Source: Planctomycetota bacterium
GTDB taxonomy: Bacteria; Planctomycetota; UBA11346
Length of the DNA: 5,372 nucleotides
Reading direction: 5' to 3'
NCBI GenBank assembly: GCA_013816645.1
Contig: JACDEC010000256.1
Location: 1 to 5,372, forward strand
The position numbers and the translations under genes are program-made. The notes under the pieces were generated by a model. It was not told the origin of the DNA. It did no database searches and saw only the letters and a program-made list of their open reading frames with translations. Shown in pieces: positions 1 to 4,863 of the stretch. Positions within the stretch are counted from its first letter, which is position 1. Each line of letters starts with the position of its first letter.

Positions 1-356
1 GCATGGTACGCGGCCGCGGCGCGCTGCGGATTGCCGCGGCGTTCATGGAGCACGCCTTGATCGTAGCCGGCAGTGGTGCCGACCTCGCTATCGCCGTGCT
101 GGCGCACGCTTTCGAGTGCAGCGAGGAACCAGCGGCTCGCGGCGCGGTCGTCCTGCAAGCCTTCGGCGGCGAGTTCGCCGAGGGCGACCAGGAAGCGGCC
201 CCAGTCAGCGCTGTCGGGCGGTGTGCTGGCGAGGCGGCGATGGAGCGCCTCGCCGCGGGCGTAGAGGACGGCGCCCGGCACGTCGCCGCGCGCGTGCACC
301 TTCAGGAACGCGGTGAGCAGCTGGTCGGCGGGGGCGTCGGGGACGGAGTCGGCCAT
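1..356 (-). CDS. TPR-like helical-repeat protein, N-terminal 118 residues (continues past the left edge)
   Basis: Reading the minus strand from the ATG at 356-354, the frame stays open to the window edge: 118 codons plus two bases. The protein starts MADSVPDAPADQLL and has three helix-pair-like blocks, at about residues 18-43, 59-88 and 97-118. The last, GYDQGVLHERRGNPQRAAAA, has the G-x(3)-L...G-x(3/4)-A-A-x-Y spacing of a tetratricopeptide repeat. No signal peptide or membrane segment is visible. TPR and Sel1 proteins are protein-interaction scaffolds, so no specific function can be given. The sense-strand sequence before the ATG is pyrimidine-rich and holds no GGAGG-like site. The next upstream codons in frame offer no better start, so ATG 356 is chosen and initiation may be Shine-Dalgarno-independent. 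The overlapping plus-strand frame at 3-374 is compositional. The gene is divergent from the one at 699. Confidence 0.7.
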   Translation of the reverse strand, partial: MADSVPDAPADQLLTAFLKVHARGDVPGAVLYARGEALHRRLASTPPDSADWGRFLVALGELAAEGLQDDRAASRWFLAALESVRQHGDSEVGTTAGYDQGVLHERRGNPQRAAAAYH

Positions 357-357
357 T

Positions 358-421
358 GGGGTGGAGGAGGGTAGCGGGGTGGGGAGGGGGGGACAGGAGA
401 GGGAAGGAGGGAGAGGAGAGG
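358..421 (+). repeat. Purine-rich tract with a G-quadruplex motif
   Basis: The plus strand is G/A except for five bases (T362, T372, C375, T380, C394). Within it, four G-runs at 369-371, 376-379, 381-384 and 386-392 are separated by loops TAGC, T and A. This satisfies the usual G3+N1-7 quadruplex pattern with very short loops. The tract begins two bases beyond the start codon of the minus-strand TPR-like gene, so the complementary C/T-rich strand would be that gene's leader. Whether the structure forms or regulates anything is inference. Confidence 0.6.
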
Positions 422-487
422 TTCCGGTGCTTCCCCCGCCATTCCTTGCGCCCGCTCTCGCGGCGTTCCTCGGCCGATGCGGCCTGC

Positions 488-616
488 GGGGACGTCGCTG
501 CCGCGGTGCTCAGTCACCCCTAACGGGGCGCGCTGTGCGCGTGGCTCAGCTCAGTCACCCCTTTGGGGCGGGCTTCGCCCGTGGCTTAGACGGGGCGGCC
601 TGCGGCCGTGGCTCAG
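488..616 (+). repeat. Tandem 25-nt GC-hairpin repeats (three good units and one degenerate unit)
   Basis: Three units at 525-549, 565-589 and 592-616 share one plan: GGGG, a 5-bp stem with a 3-nt loop, then TGGCTCAG or TGGCTTAG. The stems differ but stay perfectly paired: CGCGC/GCGCG (loop TGT), CGGGC/GCCCG (loop TTC) and CGGCC/GGCCG (loop TGC). Units 1 and 2 are each preceded by CTCAGTCACCCCT, so CCCC can also pair with the unit's own GGGG (517-520 with 525-528; 558-561 with 565-568). A worn copy with GGGG and GTGCTCAG lies at 488-513. Compensatory change means structure is conserved rather than sequence. Similar GC palindromes occur as dispersed REP-like elements in many GC-rich genomes. 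A role as transcript leader, protein-binding site or mobile palindrome cannot be decided here. Confidence 0.65.
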
Positions 617-622
617 GCTTAG

Positions 623-647
623 GACTAGCCCACCGGGGGGTGGGGTC
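623..647 (+). other. Stem-loop in the leader of the SurA/PpiD-like gene
   Basis: CCCACC at 629-634 pairs with GGTGGG at 639-644 around a GGGG loop. GAC (623-625) and GTC (645-647) can extend the stem past a 3-nt bulge (626-628). It lies between the repeat array and the start codon at 699, so it would be in the mRNA leader if transcription starts upstream. No T-tract follows, so a terminator is unlikely. Confidence 0.35.
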
Positions 648-663
648 TATCCTGCGCGTCCAT

Positions 664-683
664 TTGAGCGGACGCATGCTCAA
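664..683 (+). promoter_or_regulatory. Inverted repeat just upstream of the ribosome binding site
   Basis: TTGAGC (664-669) and GCTCAA (678-683) form a perfect 6-bp inverted repeat with an 8-nt spacer, ending five bases before the GGAG at 689-692. It could be a dimeric repressor's operator or an RNA hairpin affecting translation start. TTGAGC alone resembles a -35 box, but no matching -10 is placed sensibly before the start codon. Function is inferred from position only. Confidence 0.3.
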
Positions 684-688
684 GCAGC

Positions 689-692
689 GGAG
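689..692 (+). promoter_or_regulatory. Shine-Dalgarno site for the gene at 699
   Basis: GGAG lies six bases before ATG 699, at normal spacing. It supports that ATG as the start. Confidence 0.6.
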
Positions 693-698
693 TAGACC

Positions 699-2489
699 AT
701 GACTGACGCGCAGCAGCCCAGCCAGCCCAAGCCCGACGCGCAGAAGCCGGTCGAGCCGAAAACCGTCGACGCGGTCGTCGATCGCCCGGGCGCCGCCGGC
801 GACGCCGGCAAGCTCGCGCCCAAGCAGATGGGGCTCTCGCAGCACATCTTCATCTGGACGATGATCATCCTGGTCGGCGGCATCTTCGGCATCGGTCCGA
901 GCTTCGGCCTGATGTTCGAGTCGCGCGGCAAGGTCGGCGACGGCCAGGTCGACGAGACTCGGGTCAACCAGCGGATCGCGACCGATCGCAAGCTCGAATA
1001 CATGCGCATCATCCAGCATTGGCGCGGGCGGCCGAGCGCCGAAGCGTTCGTGCGCGACATCCGCGAGGCCGAGATCGCCGAGGACCTGGGGCTGAAGCCG
1101 ACCGGCGCGACCGTCGACGCCCTGCTCAAGGACTTCCTCAACCAGAAGCCCGACGGCCAACGCACGGCGGGTGACATCATCGCCGAGAACCGCAAAGGGC
1201 AGTACGCGCTGACCGACACCGAGCTCCGCGACTACATCGTGCAGAGCGGGGCGATGGATGCCCTGCGCGCCCGCGAGATGGTGGTGCCCGCCGCGCCGCT
1301 GGCCAGCGCCGCGCTCGCCAGCGCGCAGCAGGACAAGATCCCGGTCGACGAGGTGGTACTCACCGCCAAGCCGCTGCTCGCGGTGATCGCCGATGACGAC
1401 GCCGAACTCACCACGGTCTACGAGCGGCTGCGCGGCGATGGTCGCTTCGTGGCCTCGGCGACCGCGCTGGTCACCGTCGCCTACGCCGACCGCGCGGCGC
1501 TGATCGAACGCGCCGTGATCAGCGATGCGGCGGTGCAGGCTTCTTACGACCTGCGGAAGGAGACCTACCGGAAGCCGGCGGCGACGGTCGAAGCCGGCAA
1601 GGAGCCGACGGCTGCGGAATACCGTCCGCTCGACGAGGTGAAGGCCGAGATCGTCGACGCGCTCAAGCGCGAAGCCGCCGATCGCGAAGCCCAGGAGGCG
1701 CTCGCCGCGTTCGAAGAGGTGACCGACGTCCAGGCGCTCGCCGACAAGGACCAGGCCGCGTTCGTCGCCGCCGCCAAGGCCGCGGGCCTGAGCGTGCTCG
1801 AGCGCGTGTCGGTTCCGGAAAGCACGGCCGGCAAGGTGGTGGTCGCCGGGCTGGGCACCCTCAGGCAGCCGGCCAAGACCATCCGCCTGTTCATCGAGAA
1901 GCCGGGCTTCGTCACCACCGCGCAGCCGATCGAGGGCGATCAGCCCACCTGGGCGCTCCTGCGACTCGATGAGCGCAATGAACCCAAGCCCAAGGATCTC
2001 GCCGACGCCGAGGTCAAAGCCGAGGTCAAGGCGGCGATCGCCGGTCAGCGCGCGTACGCCGAACTGCTCAAGCGCGCCGAAGCCCTGCGCGCGGTTGCCG
2101 AAGCCAAGGGCGTCGGCGGCTTGCGCCAGGCGCTGGCCGAGGACCAGACGGCGTGGGACGCCAAGGTCACCAGCCGCGATGAACGCGCGCAGACCTCGCT
2201 GACTCCGCCGCCCCGTCCGGCCGATGACGCCACGCCCCCCGTCGACGCACGGCTGGCGGTGAGCCTCGCCGTGAAGGGCAATCCGGTGGTGCTCGCCGAC
2301 GCCGAGGATGTCGGCGATCGTGGCGAGATCCCGGCGGTGCGCCTGATCCAGGCGATCGGCTACGAGGCCGCCAAGGTTCCGGAGGGCGAGGACCGCCGCC
2401 GTCAGGCCCAGCAGTACCGCGGGGCGCTGATGCGCTTCGAATACGAGCAGTTCCGCCGCGAACTGCGCCGGCAGATGGACGAGCGCTGA
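699..2489 (+). CDS. Membrane-anchored SurA/PpiD-like periplasmic chaperone protein lacking a visible parvulin domain
   Basis: 596 residues. The order is: a Pro/Lys/Asp-rich cytoplasmic N-terminus (1-44); one hydrophobic segment at about 50-73 (HIFIWTMIILVGGIFGIG), acting as an uncleaved signal-anchor; then a long charged helical exported region. Residues about 80-290 follow the SurA N-terminal/PpiD plan: a buried start, 'AEDLGLKPTGATVDALLKDF', then a region ending 'VQASYDLRKETYRKP'. Residues 306-470 (FR-style 'YRPLDEVKAEIVDALKREAA') and the C-terminal helix at 565-596 resemble the outer parts of PpiD. In PpiD and SurA these parts cradle unfolded outer-membrane or secreted proteins. I do not find a parvulin PPIase core with its His-Ile-Leu motif, so isomerase activity is not expected. 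A Pro-rich linker lies at about 500-515. The start is supported by GGAG at 689-692. purC follows after 7 bases, so the two are probably co-transcribed. The family call rests on architecture; an unrelated coiled membrane protein remains possible. Confidence 0.6.
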   Translation: MTDAQQPSQPKPDAQKPVEPKTVDAVVDRPGAAGDAGKLAPKQMGLSQHIFIWTMIILVGGIFGIGPSFGLMFESRGKVGDGQVDETRVNQRIATDRKLEYMRIIQHWRGRPSAEAFVRDIREAEIAEDLGLKPTGATVDALLKDFLNQKPDGQRTAGDIIAENRKGQYALTDTELRDYIVQSGAMDALRAREMVVPAAPLASAALASAQQDKIPVDEVVLTAKPLLAVIADDDAELTTVYERLRGDGRFVASATALVTVAYADRAALIERAVISDAAVQASYDLRKETYRKPAATVEAGKEPTAAEYRPLDEVKAEIVDALKREAADREAQEALAAFEEVTDVQALADKDQAAFVAAAKAAGLSVLERVSVPESTAGKVVVAGLGTLRQPAKTIRLFIEKPGFVTTAQPIEGDQPTWALLRLDERNEPKPKDLADAEVKAEVKAAIAGQRAYAELLKRAEALRAVAEAKGVGGLRQALAEDQTAWDAKVTSRDERAQTSLTPPPRPADDATPPVDARLAVSLAVKGNPVVLADAEDVGDRGEIPAVRLIQAIGYEAAKVPEGEDRRRQAQQYRGALMRFEYEQFRRELRRQMDER

Positions 2490-2496
2490 GCCCGAC

Positions 2497-3399
2497 GTGA
2501 GCGCCGCTCTGGTCCAGAGTTCGTGCGACGGTTTGCGCCTGGTCGCGCGCGGCAAGGTGCGCGACGTCTACGATGTCGACGACCGGCACCTGCTGTTCGT
2601 CGCCACCGACCGGATCAGCGCCTTCGACGTGGTGATGGCCAATGGCATCCCCGGCAAGGGCAAGGTCCTCACCCAGCTCAGCCTGTTCTGGTTCCAGCTG
2701 CTCGGCGATTGCGGTCCCAATCATCTGGTCACCGCCGACGTGCGGCGCATGCCGGAGGCGGTGCAGGTCTACGCCGACCAGCTCGATGGCCGGGCCATGC
2801 TGGTCGAGAAATTGCGCATCCTGCCCGTCGAGGCGATCGTGCGCGGGTACCTCAGCGGTTCGGGCTGGAAGGAATACCAGCAGGCGGGGACGGTGTGCGC
2901 GCTGCCGCTGCCCACCGGCCTCACCGAGAGCGCCAAGCTGCCCAAGCCGCTGTACACGCCCTCGACCAAGGCCGCGCTCGGCGCCCACGACGAGAACATC
3001 CACCCCGACCGTGCGGCGCAGCTGCTCGGCGCCGAGCATGGGAAGGCCGTGGAGCGCTTCGCGCTGGCCCTGTATGCGCGCGCGCGCGACTACGCCGCCA
3101 AGCGCGGTATCATCATCGCCGACACCAAGTTCGAGTTCGGCGTCGACGTCACCGGTCGCGTGCTGCTCGCCGACGAGGTGCTGACCCCCGACTCGAGCCG
3201 CTTCTGGCCCGCCGACCGCTACCAGCCCGGGCATCCCCAGGACAGCTTCGACAAGCAGTACGTCCGCGACTACCTCGAGCGCATCGGCTTCGATAAGAAC
3301 GGCAAGGGCATCAAGCTGCCGCAGCAGGTGATCGAGCGGACCATGGCGAAGTACGTCGAGGCGTTCCGGATGCTGACCGGGCGCGAGCCCGTCCTGTAG
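2497..3399 (+). CDS. purC: Phosphoribosylaminoimidazole-succinocarboxamide synthase (SAICAR synthetase)
   Basis: A 300-residue cytoplasmic enzyme of purine biosynthesis (EC 6.3.2.6). It joins CAIR and aspartate using ATP to give SAICAR. Recognisable in order: GKVRDVYDVDD (19-29), the nucleotide-binding start; TDRISAFD (37-44); IPGKGKVLTQLSLFWF (51-66); the family signature VRGYLSGSGWKEYQ (115-128); TPSTKA (154-159); the second signature IIADTKFEFG (206-215); and LADEVLTPDSSRFW (224-237) with SFDKQYVRDYL (250-260). Length matches the long (~300-residue, yeast ADE1-like) form rather than the ~237-residue E. coli form. It starts at GTG 2497, which puts GKVRDVY at the usual distance from the N-terminus. 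Only a weak TGAG precedes it, overlapping the stop of the upstream gene 7 bases away, so translational coupling is likely. The gene is complete and looks functional; no other purine genes are in view. Confidence 0.97.
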   Translation: MSAALVQSSCDGLRLVARGKVRDVYDVDDRHLLFVATDRISAFDVVMANGIPGKGKVLTQLSLFWFQLLGDCGPNHLVTADVRRMPEAVQVYADQLDGRAMLVEKLRILPVEAIVRGYLSGSGWKEYQQAGTVCALPLPTGLTESAKLPKPLYTPSTKAALGAHDENIHPDRAAQLLGAEHGKAVERFALALYARARDYAAKRGIIIADTKFEFGVDVTGRVLLADEVLTPDSSRFWPADRYQPGHPQDSFDKQYVRDYLERIGFDKNGKGIKLPQQVIERTMAKYVEAFRMLTGREPVL

Positions 3400-3531
3400 C
3401 GGACTTCTCGCCTGGGATCGCGCGCCGCTGGCGGGGCCGCCGGCGACTTCCGAAGATGATTGTTCGCGGCTCCGCCCGCCAGGGGCTCGGCGCCCCTGAA
3501 CCCGGTCCAGTTGCCGGAGCGCCAACGCTGA
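3400..3531. other. Convergent intergenic region between purC and the immunity-like gene
   Basis: 132 bases between two converging stops. It holds the hairpin at 3480-3498 and a weaker GC palindrome around 3430-3441. The 24-33 bases next to the immunity-like gene's stop (3503-3535) resemble the start of the Hint-carrying ORF at 4863 and may be a relic of a further cassette. No gene is evident. Confidence 0.6.
3480..3498. terminator. GC hairpin, possible bidirectional terminator
   Basis: CAGGGGC (3480-3486) pairs perfectly with GCCCCTG (3492-3498) around the 5-nt loop TCGGC. It lies between two converging genes, where a shared terminator is expected. No T-run follows on either strand, so it is not a canonical intrinsic terminator. 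It could equally be a dispersed palindromic repeat. Confidence 0.35.
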
Positions 3532-4044
3532 TCATTTGTCGCCACGTTTGATCGCCTCGTACAGCCGTTCGAACGTGACGGACAGTGACGACTGGTAGGT
3601 GTGCCACGGGATCATGATCGGACCGGTCAGCGCGGCGCCGACCTCCCCGAAGTCGTAGACCCGAGCCGCATGGTCGGGCGCCGTCAGTCGTACGAGTAGG
3701 CTCAGCACCTCCTGGCCGTTGTAGGCAGACAATGCTTCGATGATTGGTGCTGCCTCGATGTCGGTGAGGAAGCGCCGTTTCTGCTCCCCTTCTCGATCTG
3801 CCTCGATGTAGCGCTCGATCCTTGCGAGATTGCGGGAGCGCCACTCGCGCTTGCCGCTGCTGGCGAGACCGATGAGATCGTCGAGTGGTTGGCGATAGAG
3901 GCTGGCGCCACGGCGGCAGATCTGGATCTCGTTGACGGAAACATATGCCCTGAGCAAGTCGGTGAGGAACTCACGGGGCTGTCGATGAAACAGCATCGCG
4001 CACAGTGGAGGAGAAGACCAGTGCGTTTCCAGGTACATGGCCGC
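3503..4044 (-). repeat. Duplicated segment, copy A (3' part of immunity-like copy 1 and its flank)
   Basis: The 513 bases 3532-4044 match 4860-5372 codon for codon without indels, in the same orientation and 1328 bp apart. Similarity goes beyond the stop codon: the 33 bases 3503-3535 match 4831-4863 at 23 positions, 19 of the first 24. The repeat unit is therefore the immunity-like gene plus the beginning of whatever follows it. The true 5' limit cannot be seen because copy B is cut by the window. Confidence 0.75.
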
Positions 4045-4497
4045 ATGGCTGGCACGCCGCGCCGGCCGGACGCCCTGATCCAGGCCTGTCACGATCAGGA
4101 AGAACAACTCCTGGATAGCACGATAGACTTCCTCCTCGGCCATGGTCCCGTCAGAAATCCTGAAGAGCAGCATGTCCAGGTAGGTCCTCACCTGGATGTC
4201 TCCATCTAGGGCCCACACCGACCCCTGAGCATACGCACTTCCAGCCATCGTGGCATTGGCATGCATCGATTCGCCACAATATCGGACCCGGCCGTCCAGC
4301 GAATAGAGGCACTCTTCTGTAAAGGACTTGACCGCCTCGCTTACGGAATCATCAAGCGCGCCAGAGTCGATATCTTGGCATCCTCGTGACAATTCGGCTT
4401 TTTCGGCAATAAAGTCACGCCCATTCAGGCTGGCACGCAGGTCGACAAAGGCGCTGATAGGATTGTCGCAAACCATAGAAAATGTGATTGACTTCAT
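3532..4497 (-). CDS. Putative immunity protein of a polymorphic-toxin cassette, full-length copy 1
   Basis: 321 residues, beginning MKSITFSMVC and ending YEAIKRGDK. No signal peptide or membrane segment is evident; it looks like a soluble, mostly helical cytoplasmic protein. I do not recognise the family. Visible blocks are an acidic/Cys-containing N-terminal region (to about 80), a hydrophobic helix EELFFLIVTGLD-like at about 128-140, AAMYLETHW (152-160), CRRGASLYRQPLDDLIGL (194-211), a charged helix (216-243), VLSLLVRLTAP (264-274) and a conserved C-terminal block VYDFGEVGAALTGP (280-293). The ATG overlaps the stop of the Hint/tail ORF by ATGA, and a paralogue lies just upstream of that ORF. 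Position directly after a Hint-plus-tail ORF is what suggests immunity; this is inference from context. The 5' third is lower in G+C than purC, consistent with transfer. Imm-type helical families (for example Imm49-like) are candidates to test, not a claim. Confidence 0.6.
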   Translation of the reverse strand: MKSITFSMVCDNPISAFVDLRASLNGRDFIAEKAELSRGCQDIDSGALDDSVSEAVKSFTEECLYSLDGRVRYCGESMHANATMAGSAYAQGSVWALDGDIQVRTYLDMLLFRISDGTMAEEEVYRAIQELFFLIVTGLDQGVRPARRASHAAMYLETHWSSPPLCAMLFHRQPREFLTDLLRAYVSVNEIQICRRGASLYRQPLDDLIGLASSGKREWRSRNLARIERYIEADREGEQKRRFLTDIEAAPIIEALSAYNGQEVLSLLVRLTAPDHAARVYDFGEVGAALTGPIMIPWHTYQSSLSVTFERLYEAIKRGDK

Positions 4498-4863
4498 TCC
4501 GGTAGCCTGATCACTTTAACCGGTACATTATCTATGCGCACCAAAGCTCCTGACTTTACCAGGAATCCGGAGACATCGGAGAACTCCGCATTGTCGAATT
4601 CACCGTCTGCGGCTATAACAAGCTCATATACATTGACCTCCGCGTCTCTGCCTGCCTTTAGGGGATCCCACGAAGTAGGTGTGGGTCTCGGCGACCTCGA
4701 AGTTGAAGACCGACTTGGCGGTGGGACGCGCGGCCACCGCTACCACGGTGGCCCAGCCAGCGTGCGTGCGCAGCGCCTGGCACAGAGCCGCGAATTCCCC
4801 ATACGGTTTAATGGCTGCCGCGGCGCATAGTGAGCCTGCTGCCGAAGTGGCAATGCCGATCAT
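4494..4863 (-). pseudogene. Orphan Hint-domain (pretoxin) fragment fused to a short toxin-like tail, interrupted by a one-base frameshift
   Basis: From ATG 4863 the frame runs 66 residues to VFNFEVAETHTYFVG, the C-terminal signature of Hint/pretoxin autoprocessing domains in Rhs/CDI-type polymorphic toxins. It is preceded by ALRTHAGWATVVAV, which also fits such domains. As sequenced, the frame then drifts and stops at 4624. In another frame, a 56-residue tail (LKAGRDAEVNVYELVIAADG ... VKVIRLPE) runs to TGA at 4494-4496. One base fewer in the GGGG run at 4661-4664 gives a single 122-residue ORF. That ORF would overlap both neighbours by ATGA, which argues that it was one gene. The Hint domain is cut short: its N-terminal nucleophile region is absent, and no VHN cleavage motif follows HTYFV. 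Composition changes at the junction. The tail has no family I know. It may be a decayed cassette, a sequencing error, or a site of recoding. Confidence 0.6.

Larger units (their letters stand above)
357..698. other. Divergent intergenic region with several structured elements
   Basis: These 342 bases separate two divergent genes and must hold promoters for both, but I see no convincing -35/-10 pair. They contain a purine-rich tract (358-421), a hairpin-repeat array (488-616), a further stem-loop (623-647), an inverted repeat (664-683) and a ribosome binding site (689-692). The stretch 422-487 shows nothing I can name. The short frames crossing the region lack any protein-like pattern. Confidence 0.7.

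Noticed and set aside
3..374. 123-codon plus-strand frame
   Set aside because: The opposite strand has a TPR-like protein frame open to the edge. The plus-strand product ends in a poly-Gly run from the purine tract.
488..616. Hairpin repeats as a CRISPR array
   Set aside because: Only three short units, unequal spacing of 2-15 bases, no unique spacers of CRISPR length, and repeats that differ in their stems.
555..2555. 666-codon minus-strand open frame opposite the SurA/PpiD-like gene
   Set aside because: It is a typical antisense shadow in GC-rich DNA: low-complexity Arg/Gly/Leu/His-rich protein, no motif, and it covers a gene with a membrane segment, a good ribosome site and a family-like pattern.
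2167..3525. 452-codon minus-strand frame opposite purC
   Set aside because: purC on the other strand is certain, and this frame's protein is Arg/Gly/Ala-rich with no domain pattern.
3311..3844. Minus-strand frame spanning the end of immunity-like copy 1 and the intergenic region
   Set aside because: Out of frame with copy 1 and without protein-like features; only its short ATGATC segment matters, as a possible cassette relic.
4534..4830. 98-codon plus-strand frame with GVGLGDLEVEDRLGGG
   Set aside because: It is the complement of the Hint coding sequence; the minus strand carries the recognised motif.
4663..4863. Hint motif as part of an intein inside a host gene
   Set aside because: No extein halves or N-terminal splicing block are present, and the setting between two paralogous genes fits a polymorphic-toxin remnant better.
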